This document shows positions 9,551-17,088 of a DNA stretch of 55,616 nucleotides, one piece after another. A program made the position numbers and the translations under genes. Source of the stretch: Bryobacterales bacterium (GTDB lineage Bacteria > Acidobacteriota > Terriglobia > Bryobacterales > Bryobacteraceae); NCBI GenBank assembly GCA_003167495.1, contig PMSX01000237.1, forward strand, positions 1-55,616. Reading direction: 5' to 3'. The notes below the pieces were generated by a model. That model did not search any database. It saw only the letters and a program-made list of their open reading frames with translations, and had not been told where the DNA came from. Every line of letters starts with the position of its first letter. Position 1 is the stretch's first letter.

Positions 9551-10408
9551 ATGCGTGCGAACGAAACAGCTCATATGCGTAAACGTCTCTTAAACAAGTT
9601 CTTGATGCATCTCTTGACGCTTAGTTCAAACGAGGTCTCAAGCGCGGATCTCGCGGCGTCGGCCCTTGTATTTTCACCACATCCTGACGACGAGTGTTTG
9701 GGCTGCGGTGGCACCATCATCAAGAAGAAACGAGCGGGCGCAACCGTTAAGCTCGTCCATATGACGGACGGAAGCAAATCGCACCCGGACTTCATGTGCA
9801 GAGAGGATATGAGGGCGCTGCGGGGACGCGAGGCTCTCAATGCGGCAGCTGCTCTGGAAGTAGATCAAATATGTTTTCTGGATTTTGAAGATTCCGCTTT
9901 GACGCGACATTTGAAACACGCAACGGATCGCGTTGCGGAGATTCTGCGTCAGGAGGAGCCGGAAGAGGTCTTCATACCTTATCTTCGCGAGCCTGTACGA
10001 CAAGCGGAAGACCATATTGCGACAACAAACATCGTACTTGCCGCATTGCGGTCGTATCCTGGCAAAGTTACGATTTGGGAGTACCCAATCTGGTTTTGGC
10101 TTCACTGGCCGTGGGTCGGCTGGCTGCAGAAGGACCCCTACATCCGGACGCGGCATATCGCCAAGAATTCAGCACAGCAACTGCTAGGTTTGCGGGCCTT
10201 CACGGAGCTCAGGCAATCGATAGATATTTCAGATGTCTTAGACGAGAAAATGGCGGCCTTAGCTGAGCATCGCTCTCAGATGACCCAACTCGTCCCCAAT
10301 GCCGCGTGGTCTACGCTGGGGCGTATTTCCAAGGGTCAGTTTCTGGAATGTTTTTACGGCCATCGCGAATTCTTTCGCCGTTCAATCCATCCTGGTAACT
10401 TCGTCTAG
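9551..10408 (+). CDS. PIG-L family deacetylase
   Basis: A zinc-dependent N-acetyl-sugar deacetylase (LmbE-like fold) that probably de-N-acetylates a GlcNAc-type residue of the polysaccharide or its lipid-linked precursor. The signature H-P-D-D-E is at residues 44-48 (two zinc ligands and the general base), followed by C-L-G-C-G-G-T. A third ligand is the His in Q-A-E-D-H-I-A-T-T-N near residue 153. Length is 285 residues. I start at ATG 9551; a TTG directly upstream is less likely. Its last codons run straight into a decayed second copy of the same gene (see 10402-10508), and the TAG stop sits at that junction. Confidence 0.9.
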   Translation: MRANETAHMRKRLLNKFLMHLLTLSSNEVSSADLAASALVFSPHPDDECLGCGGTIIKKKRAGATVKLVHMTDGSKSHPDFMCREDMRALRGREALNAAAALEVDQICFLDFEDSALTRHLKHATDRVAEILRQEEPEEVFIPYLREPVRQAEDHIATTNIVLAALRSYPGKVTIWEYPIWFWLHWPWVGWLQKDPYIRTRHIAKNSAQQLLGLRAFTELRQSIDISDVLDEKMAALAEHRSQMTQLVPNAAWSTLGRISKGQFLECFYGHREFFRRSIHPGNFV

Positions 10409-10508
10409 CGCGGATCCCCCGCCGTGCGCGCTCTCATGTTTTCCCGTCAACCCGATCGTGACTGTTTGGGCTGCTGCGGCACCATCACAGAAAAGTGGCG
10501 TAAACTTT
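10402..10508 (+). pseudogene. Decayed second copy of the PIG-L deacetylase, 5' part
   Basis: Directly after the intact PIG-L gene the sequence repeats part of it. In the frame starting at 10428 it reads A-L-M-F-S-R-Q-P-D-R-D-C-L-G-C-C-G-T-I-T-E-K, against A-L-V-F-S-P-H-P-D-D-E-C-L-G-C-G-G-T-I-I-K-K in the intact gene. The zinc motif H-P-D-D-E has become Q-P-D-R-D, so it cannot be active. Similarity begins near A-G-C-G-C-G-G-A-T-C at 10407 and ends near 10508. The matching 3' part lies beyond the acetyltransferase, at 11818-12045. Confidence 0.8.
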
Positions 10509-10538
10509 GCTGCGATATTATGTAGAACAGCAGTACAC

Positions 10539-10543
10539 GGAGG
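10539..10543 (+). promoter_or_regulatory. Shine-Dalgarno GGAGG in front of ATG 10552
   Basis: GGAGG followed by an 8-nt spacer and ATG at 10552 is one of the best ribosome sites in the window. The ATG frame stops after six codons, but one extra G in the G5 run at 10560-10564 would join it to the acetyltransferase frame. It therefore marks the likely ancestral start of that gene. Confidence 0.6.
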
Positions 10544-10551
10544 AAATCGCT

Positions 10552-11630
10552 ATGTCGTTGGGGGTGAAGTAGCAATCCGCGCACTAAGCCCTCAAATCGC
10601 TGAGCTTCTGAAACGGACCGGCCAAGCGGAGGACGTTACGCTAGCGCCTGAATACTTCCTTGAAAGGAACGAACTCCGCGGTGTTCCCTGGGTAGTGTTG
10701 ATTCACGAGGGTGGGCAAATTGCCGCCGTGCTGTACGGGAGAGAGCGGAGAGTCCTGGGAATGAGGACTGGCATGGTGCAGTTTGGAGACTACTATGGCG
10801 ACTGCGCCGTGATTGCGCGTCAGGACTTCAAAGCCACAGCGGTCGCGGAGGCAGCGTTGAAAGTGTTAGAGCTTCCGCAAATCCATTCGGTTCGTGCCAG
10901 CTATAAGGTCTCGGACCAGAATGATAGCGCGGCCATCCATTGCGTGCTTGAGCGGACAGAAATACAAGCGCGGATGCTACCGGAGATGGTGCAACACATT
11001 TTGCCCCTGAAGAATACTTTCGATGCTTTCTTGAATACTTTGGGATCTCACACCCGGCGCAATCTGCGCGTGTACCGCAGAAGAGTTGAGCAAAAGGGGT
11101 GGAAGTTCGTTCCGCGGCTCGGTCCTGCCGAAATGACGACCGCGCTCCAGGCTTTGGAAAAACAACAAGGAAAGCACAAGAGTAGTGCCCACTACTTGAA
11201 CTGCTGCCAGGCCGCGCTGAAGGCCGTGCCAGCATCCTTTCATGCGGGCATTTGCACCGGGACCGGGGAGTGGGTGAGTCTGGCGTCAGGATGGCTTCGG
11301 AACGACCGGTATTTCATGCTTCTCCAGCTGAACGATGGGCGCTACGTTCGGGATTCGATCTCCACAGTGATGCGGTCCTACCTCATAGAAAATTTGATCG
11401 CCTCGGGCACTAAGTCGATCGACTTCGTGTGCGGTTGTTCCGAATTATTAAGGCAATTTTGCACACCGCAGCTTTGCGCCCACTATCTGTTCGAGAAACG
11501 AAGTGCATTGAACATGGCCAGGCAATTCATTGCTCCTCGATTTTTCAAAACTTCGATGCTGAACCGCATCACCCAAGCCGGCCAGGAGACCCGAAACCAG
11601 TTGCAGACGAGTGAAACGCTGACGCGCTGA
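10552..11630 (+). CDS. GNAT/FemAB-like acetyltransferase (BcsL/CelD type), start region apparently frameshifted
   Basis: A ~360-residue protein of the FemAB-related GNAT type found in EPS loci, expected to acylate a sugar or amino group of the glycan. Seen are a conserved F-L-N-T-L-G-S-H-T-R-R-N-L-R-V-Y-R-R segment in the middle, a following GNAT-like core with Q-L-N-D-G-R-Y-V-R-D-S-I and a C-terminal F-V-C-G half. The open frame extends upstream to 10299, but that part overlaps the PIG-L gene and its decayed copy and is not protein-like. A strong ribosome site and ATG at 10552 point to the start, one base out of frame (G5 run at 10560-10564). Without a correction the protein would have to start at GTG 10458 or further in. 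The gene sits inside the broken PIG-L copy. Confidence 0.7.
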
Positions 11631-11817
11631 ATCTCGGATTGCGCGGCAGCGCAATTTCAGCTGATCGAACGGTCCAAAATTTCTCGTCGAATCAAATGTC
11701 ATTAAATGGAGAATGTTCCACTAAGAGTCGCTGTAAATCCGGCAAAGCCCTATTTCGTGGCGGCTTGTATAAAGGTGTGAGCGGTAGATTCTAATAGGTT
11801 GCCTTGCCAAATTGTCA

Positions 11818-12045
11818 ATGGAAGCTGGAGGAGGTTTTCATTCCATATCTTCGCGAGCCTGCGCGACAAGCGGACGACCATATTGCGAGAGCAAGAATTC
11901 GATTTGCGGCGTTGACTTGTATCTTGGCAAAATGACGATTTCTGAGTACCCACACTGGTCTTTACTTGCCTTGGGTCAATCGACTGCAACGGACCCGCGC
12001 ATTCTGGCTCGAAACATCATCCAAAAATTCAGCTCAGCACTAACT
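11818..12045 (+). pseudogene. Decayed second copy of the PIG-L deacetylase, 3' part
   Basis: From about 11820 the sequence again matches the intact PIG-L gene (positions 9958-10180). One frame reads E-E-V-F-I-P-Y-L-R-E-P-A-R-Q-A-D-D-H-I-A against E-E-V-F-I-P-Y-L-R-E-P-V-R-Q-A-E-D-H-I-A, and then meets a TGA with further shifts. Nucleotide similarity continues through the W-E-Y-P and K-N-S-A-Q region almost to the flippase start at 12048. The stretch 11631-11817 before it has no recognised gene. Codons corresponding to about residues 65-135 of the intact protein are missing and are replaced by the acetyltransferase gene. Confidence 0.85.
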
Positions 12046-12047
12046 TT

Positions 12048-13508
12048 ATGACAGACTCGGATGCCTCCGATAAATCACTGCCTAAATCTAATGGTAGGTG
12101 GTTTCTGAAATTCGTTAATCCGTTTCGGTTCGCGGCACTTCTAACTAGAAAGCAAGCTGACCGAGGCCGTGAACGCTATAGGCGGGCGGGGATAACCGCT
12201 TCTACAGCTTTCCTCTCCAAAGCTCTCACGATTGTGATTAGTTTTGTATCCGTGCCACTTACGGTGCACTATCTTGGTGCGGAGCGCTACGGTGTCTGGC
12301 TCACTATCAGCAGCCTTCTCATGTGGATGTCGTTGACAGATTTTGGCCTTACTGGGAATGCCCTGGTAAACATGCTCTCAACCGCACATGGCAAGGACGA
12401 TCGCGAGGCTGCGCGTGAAACTGTTGCTTCGGCATTTTGGGCCCTAATTGCATTAAGCGCGATCATCGGTGCGATATTTCTCTTCGTGTTTCACTGGGTC
12501 TCTTGGCGATCCGTCTTCCGCGTGTCCGAATTAGTCTCAACCCGTGAGTTAGGCGAGGCTTGCGCACTTACCTTAGTGATCTTCATTGCGAGCTTGCCGC
12601 TGAGCATGCTCAATTCCGTTTATAGCGCGTACCAGGACGGATTCCTTTGGAACATCTGGACCATCGCTGGCAATGGGTTATCGTTACTGAGTTTAATAAT
12701 CGTCAGCCAGCGTCACGGGGGACTCCCGTTACTTATAGCCGCCGTTTCGGGGACCCGCACGCTAGTCGGCGTCGCCAACGCCTTCTACATGTTCCACCGC
12801 CACTATCCTTTCCTGCGACCTCTACCCTCAGCCGTGCGGTTGAGGAGCGTGCGCAGCCTGTTCCACCTTGGTGCGAAGTACATGATTACGCAGTTGGCCG
12901 GCCTCGGAATCTATCAGAGTCAGCCCATGATCATCACGCAGCTTCTCGGACCGGCACAGGTCACGATATTTGTCATCACACAGAAAATCGTTACGTTGCC
13001 CATCGATCTGGCTTATATAGCTACGGCGCCATTCATCTCGGCCTTCGGAGAAGCGAGAGCTCGAGGTGATTGGAGTTGGATCCGTGGAGCATTCAAGCGC
13101 TCCATAGTCCTTTCCTCTTTGCTGAGCTTGTTGGTGCAACTGGTAATTGCTTTGGCAGCAAAGAGAGTCATTCACGTTTGGGCGGGTGGAGCCGCCGTTC
13201 CCGACACAAGCCTCGTGCTTTGGCTGTGCGCTTACACGTTCATCTCAGCGGCGGGCATGCCCCTTGGCCAAGCGCTCTGTGGACTCGAGCGCGCTGGGGT
13301 TCTCGCCGTCTCGCTCTCCGTCTGCGCGCTGGCAATTGTCGCCCTTTCGATTCTATGGGCCCACCCCTGGGGCTTGGCGGGTGTTGCTGCTGCAATGGCG
13401 GGCGCCAAACTCTTCATTGCAATTCCGATTCAAGCTCGTGAAGTGTGGCGCACTCTGCACCGCGCGGGAACTTCGGTTCGGGAAGAAACCGTGCCCGTCG
13501 TCGCCTGA
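12048..13508 (+). CDS. Wzx-type lipid-linked oligosaccharide flippase
   Basis: A 486-residue MOP-superfamily membrane protein that should flip the undecaprenyl-diphosphate-linked repeat unit across the inner membrane. After a basic, polar N-terminus of about 50 residues there are roughly 12-14 hydrophobic helices. Early family features are V-P-L-T-V-H-Y-L-G-A-E-R-Y-G-V-W-L and L-T-D-F-G-L-T-G-N-A-L-V-N, the usual start of polysaccharide biosynthesis proteins. It is the only flippase in the EPS locus. ATG 12048 lies immediately after the decayed PIG-L tail and has no clear ribosome site. Confidence 0.9.
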   Translation: MTDSDASDKSLPKSNGRWFLKFVNPFRFAALLTRKQADRGRERYRRAGITASTAFLSKALTIVISFVSVPLTVHYLGAERYGVWLTISSLLMWMSLTDFGLTGNALVNMLSTAHGKDDREAARETVASAFWALIALSAIIGAIFLFVFHWVSWRSVFRVSELVSTRELGEACALTLVIFIASLPLSMLNSVYSAYQDGFLWNIWTIAGNGLSLLSLIIVSQRHGGLPLLIAAVSGTRTLVGVANAFYMFHRHYPFLRPLPSAVRLRSVRSLFHLGAKYMITQLAGLGIYQSQPMIITQLLGPAQVTIFVITQKIVTLPIDLAYIATAPFISAFGEARARGDWSWIRGAFKRSIVLSSLLSLLVQLVIALAAKRVIHVWAGGAAVPDTSLVLWLCAYTFISAAGMPLGQALCGLERAGVLAVSLSVCALAIVALSILWAHPWGLAGVAAAMAGAKLFIAIPIQAREVWRTLHRAGTSVREETVPVVA

Positions 13509-13536
13509 ATTGAATACTCCGCGAACTGGTCTCAGA

Positions 13537-13815
13537 TAAATCGCATTCGTCAACCAGCTCTTTGACCGGATTCTTCCCCCTCACCAGGGTTCAATGGGGA
13601 TATGCACTTGGGGCGCCACCGAGTCGCTTAGCAAATGCTGCGATGTTTCTGTCTACGGACTTGATGTTTCTGTCTACGGACCTAGAGATCGGCACAGTTC
13701 CGCGCTGAAAAGGACTACATCGAAGCGCGATCGCGTAAGGACAAACGAATTCTCTTTGTAGGCGCGGTTTCGCCTCATTCGGGAGTTCATGTTCTATTGG
13801 AAGCTTTATGCGGGA
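13537..13815 (+). pseudogene. Decayed, internally deleted copy of the GT4 glycosyltransferase at 17089
   Basis: Two pieces match the intact GT4 downstream. Piece one (13543-13690) reads A-F-V-N-Q-L-F-D-R-I-L-P-P against A-F-V-N-Q-P-F-D-T-I-I-P-P, continuing to a C-D-V-S-V-Y-G-like segment. Piece two, in another frame (13707-13800), reads E-K-D-Y-I-E-A-R-S-R-K-D-K-R-I-L-F-V-G-A against E-K-D-Y-E-S-A-R-R-R-K-E-K-R-I-L-F-A-G-A. Around 170 codons between them are lost, as is everything after. A 20-bp direct tandem repeat (13642-13681, GATGTTTCTGTCTACGGAC twice) lies in piece one. The rest, up to 14031, shows nothing recognisable. Confidence 0.85.
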
Positions 13816-14031
13816 AACTCGTGACGATCAGAGCGCGAGCCTGCTATTCATCGCCTGTCTCCCGTGATATATTCGACAACGCCCCGGTTCAGGAGAGTTA
13901 CCATATTCCGGGAGCGAAGCAACATGTTACCAATGTACCCTGCGCCTCTCGCCGCAAAGGCAACCCCAAGACGTCACCCATAGCTTTGCCCTGTCGATCA
14001 GGCTCGCCACTAAAGGCTGCTAGTAAAACAC

Positions 14032-15894
14032 ATGCTGTCACTCGATGAAAGGCAAACCAGCACAGCTTCCGTATCTACAGATCTGACGTCGAAGGAATCG
14101 CGTCTAGAGAAGTCAGTCTTCGTTCTGTATACCCCCGACACGATCGCAAAACCCAAAGATCTCGAAATTGCGATCCTTGCGCACACAAATGCGGTCGACG
14201 GCGGCGCGCACGAGACACCGATCAGACAGTTCGATGTTTTTCTTGCCACGAGTGCCAATATTTTCGGGGCTCACCTGGCAGCGGCGCCTTGCTTCCCCCC
14301 GGCATCTTTGCAAGCCACGCCGCTCGAATGGAAGATTTCGGGCGTCTCGGGCGGGAAAGGAGATCCGCAGATCAAAATTCTTTCGGCATGCGGAGCTTTT
14401 GATCGCGCTGTGGCGAATCAACTTTTGGGGCGGGAGGCTGAGTTTCTGCACTTGTTCGACGTGACAAAGGCCGAAGCCCGCGCCCGAGGTTTCCCCGCCG
14501 CCAAGACCGACTTAGGAATCGCTGTCGGCAGGTGGCCACGCAATGACGCTGCGTACGTGATTAACCACAATTCGAGTGATATTCCGCTCGATGTGTTGTA
14601 CTCGTGGGGCGCTGGTATCCCTCTGCGCAAGACGAACCGGATAAAGTTAACGAAAGAAACCTTTATCGACGCCCTCTTGGATCGTCGATCCGGTGTGGGC
14701 TTGTACAGAACAAACGACATTGCTCGATTCTTACGAAACGTAAAGATCGGTTCACCTCGACAAATCGTCAATCAAGTAGAATCGGCCGGCCACGAGAGTC
14801 GTCCTAGATCTCGCCAATCCGCGAGTATGGTGATTGTATTTGGCGAATGTGATAATCGCCCGGTCGCCTTTTCGTTTCCGCGTAATTTCGAAGGCCTCAA
14901 CCCGGCTCAGTTACACGAGCATGCCGGGTGGACGCTATTCTCGTACGGGGTTCCGCTCCATGAACGTGTCGCCAGTGAGGCTTTCTGCGAGACTCCCGCG
15001 GCCGGTCTAGGCAAAGCAGCACCCGCAAGTGTGCAGGTGCCAGTCGAGGTTCCCGCTCCAAAGCAGACGGCCGGAACAAAGCCACCCCTGTTCTTGATTC
15101 CTGATCTTATCAGTGATGCCCGCCTTTACCGCCCCTTGGAGTATCAACTTGCATCAGAGCGCGGCGTCTTTGAAGTGGGAGCGCCGGCTGACTTAACGAA
15201 GGGCCCGCACCCGGTCTCGTTTAAGACTTTAGCCCAGGAATGCGTTCTCGACATCTTAGAACTGCAAAAGGAAGGCCCTTTCCATTTGGTCGGGTTCTCG
15301 AGGGGTAGTCTAATAGCGTTCGAAATAGCCAGTCAGCTGACGGAAGGCGGACAAGAAGTGGGATTGCTCGCACTGATCGACGGAATCATCAACGTTCCGG
15401 GTCCGCCCATAAGACCCTCGGAGTATTCCAAAATTGCAATTCAAAACCTATGTAAGGTTGCCTTCAAATTCCGGAACGAAGTTTCGGCGGGTCCGAAGCA
15501 ATTCGTGGGAAAGCGTCTGCATCAATTGTCGCTTGCGCGAAAAGTTAAACACCCCAGAACGGCTGTGCCCGCAGGGGACGAACTAACAATGGAACAAACC
15601 CTTTGGTTGGCTGAAGATGCTTATTGCCCGCAACCTTACAAAGGGTCAGCACTTTTACTTCGCTTTCATGATGAAGCATGGACGTATGGTCCCGATCCGC
15701 TGATGGGGTGGGGCCGTGTCGTTCGCGGAGGCGTTGATGTGGTTGATCTTCCCGGCGATCGTACCAGCGGTATCAGCCCCGCTCGCATACCGCGATTGGT
15801 GGACATTCTGCAGAGGAAGATTGTGGAAGCAGAGGATGCCTCATCGAGGAAGCGGCGTTCGGCGGCCTTGCGGGCGGCCGCCTTACCCTCGTAA
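14032..15894 (+). CDS. Thioesterase-fold alpha/beta hydrolase with a ~350-residue N-terminal region of unknown function
   Basis: A 620-residue cytoplasmic-looking protein. Residues about 360-600 form a type I thioesterase / alpha-beta hydrolase domain like those that release acyl chains from NRPS/PKS carriers: P-P-L-F-L-I-P start, nucleophile S423 in G-F-S-R-G, and acid D450 in L-I-D-G. The expected His in the closing P-G-D-H-like loop is Arg here (L-P-G-D-R, R577), so catalysis may be lost or use another His. I do not recognise the first ~350 residues; they contain no obvious transmembrane helix or known motif. A Pro/Ala-rich linker (about 325-355) joins the halves. The gene lies between a broken and an intact copy of a GT4 gene. 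No acyl-carrier protein or synthetase is visible nearby. Confidence 0.75.
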   Translation: MLSLDERQTSTASVSTDLTSKESRLEKSVFVLYTPDTIAKPKDLEIAILAHTNAVDGGAHETPIRQFDVFLATSANIFGAHLAAAPCFPPASLQATPLEWKISGVSGGKGDPQIKILSACGAFDRAVANQLLGREAEFLHLFDVTKAEARARGFPAAKTDLGIAVGRWPRNDAAYVINHNSSDIPLDVLYSWGAGIPLRKTNRIKLTKETFIDALLDRRSGVGLYRTNDIARFLRNVKIGSPRQIVNQVESAGHESRPRSRQSASMVIVFGECDNRPVAFSFPRNFEGLNPAQLHEHAGWTLFSYGVPLHERVASEAFCETPAAGLGKAAPASVQVPVEVPAPKQTAGTKPPLFLIPDLISDARLYRPLEYQLASERGVFEVGAPADLTKGPHPVSFKTLAQECVLDILELQKEGPFHLVGFSRGSLIAFEIASQLTEGGQEVGLLALIDGIINVPGPPIRPSEYSKIAIQNLCKVAFKFRNEVSAGPKQFVGKRLHQLSLARKVKHPRTAVPAGDELTMEQTLWLAEDAYCPQPYKGSALLLRFHDEAWTYGPDPLMGWGRVVRGGVDVVDLPGDRTSGISPARIPRLVDILQRKIVEAEDASSRKRRSAALRAAALPS

Positions 15895-16000
15895 GCTGTT
15901 CTTAGCAATCGTTGAGATCTGCCGACAAATTAGGAGCCGCATACACGAATTGTTACCCCTACCAACTTCGGTTTGTATACAACCCATCCAGCTTCAGGCG

Positions 16001-17026
16001 TTGAGCGAGTCGCCGCTCGTCTCAGTTTTGATGGCAAACTATAATTACGCAGCGTTTGTCGCCGATGCAATACAGAGTGTACGTGGGCAAACTTACTCGA
16101 ACTGGGAACTCATTGTTTGCGATGATGGCTCCACTGACGAGTCGGTCAACAAAATTGAGCAGTTAACGAAACAAGATTCACGGATTCGCCTCATCAGCAA
16201 GCCCAACGGGGGGCATGCTTCCGCACTGAATGCCGCCTACGCCGCCTGCACTGGCGGTGTGATCTGCCTGCTCGATTCGGACGACCTGTATCTTTCGGAG
16301 AAAATTGAGCGAGTGGTGGAGAGTTTTCGCTCACATCCCGATTGCGGTATGGTCGCGCACCGCGTGATTCGCGTCGACAGGAAACGCCGGAAGCAAGGAA
16401 CGTTGCCGCTCATGGCGGCTCTGCCAGAAGGCTGGTGTGCTCCTCAGACGCTAGCCAGTGGCGGTATATTGGGCCCTCTTCCGCCGACGTCTGGTCTGAG
16501 CCTTCGCCGAGAAATCGCAGACTACATTTTTCCGGTTCCCTGCGAGCGTCCGCTCCACTACGCGCCCGATCAGGTGATCATGCGACTGGCGCCGCTCTTG
16601 ACGAGTTTGGCAAGGATCACCGAGTTACTCGCGGAATATCGCCTGCATGGAAATAATAGCTTTGAGACAGGGCGAGTAACTGTAGCATCCATAAGCAGAG
16701 ACATTTCGGTGAACGCAGAGCTTTGGAAGGTCCAGCGGAGATTCCTTTCGCGATTCATGCCGGCCAGCGCCGGAATGCTGACCCCGTTTGAAACCAGCTC
16801 CTACGGTTTGTTTCTGCGATATCTTAAAGGAAAACTGTCCAGCGATCCCGACGTCCGGCAATACCATCGCGAGCTTGTTGTGGATCTGAAATCGCGCCCT
16901 GAGACACTCTTAAGCCGATTTTGGGTCGCCTCGGTTTATCTGCCAAAATTCATATTTGAGGCTTCGGCAAACCTAATTCTCCGCCAGAATAAGCTAAAAC
17001 AACTCGCGGCCTGGCTGAGTGCCTGA
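16001..17026 (+). CDS. GT2 family glycosyltransferase
   Basis: A GT-A fold inverting glycosyltransferase acting at the cytoplasmic face. Seen are V-S-V-L-M-A-N-Y-N-Y at the first strand, D-D-G-S-T-D-E-S, N-G-G-H-A-S-A-L-N-A and the metal-binding D-S-D-D. The long open frame begins at 15716 inside the preceding gene, where it is clearly a shadow. TTG 16001 gives a protein starting at the usual place (M-S-E-S-P-L-V-S-V-L); TTG 15950, 13 nt after AGGAG, is an alternative, while ATG 16031 would cut off the first strand. About 341 residues. The C-terminal ~130 residues are helical and may carry the acceptor site. Confidence 0.9.
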   Translation: MSESPLVSVLMANYNYAAFVADAIQSVRGQTYSNWELIVCDDGSTDESVNKIEQLTKQDSRIRLISKPNGGHASALNAAYAACTGGVICLLDSDDLYLSEKIERVVESFRSHPDCGMVAHRVIRVDRKRRKQGTLPLMAALPEGWCAPQTLASGGILGPLPPTSGLSLRREIADYIFPVPCERPLHYAPDQVIMRLAPLLTSLARITELLAEYRLHGNNSFETGRVTVASISRDISVNAELWKVQRRFLSRFMPASAGMLTPFETSSYGLFLRYLKGKLSSDPDVRQYHRELVVDLKSRPETLLSRFWVASVYLPKFIFEASANLILRQNKLKQLAAWLSA

Positions 17027-17088
17027 GACTGCGATTCGTTCCAATTACCCCCCAAGTATCTCTATCAATCCGCTGAGAAACGAGAACC

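Noticed and set aside
10299..10550. Upstream extension of the acetyltransferase frame to 10299
   Set aside because: It overlaps the PIG-L gene and its decayed copy in a different frame, and the encoded residues do not resemble the family.
11706..11780. Short open frame starting M-E-N-V-P-L-R-V-A-V-N-P-A-K-P-Y-F before the PIG-L relic
   Set aside because: It looks a little like a glycosyltransferase N-terminus, but ends after 24 codons and could not be matched to any gene in the window.
15716..16000. Upstream extension of the GT2 frame into the thioesterase-like gene
   Set aside because: Overlaps a good coding frame; the GT2 fold starts only near residue 7 of the TTG 16001 start.
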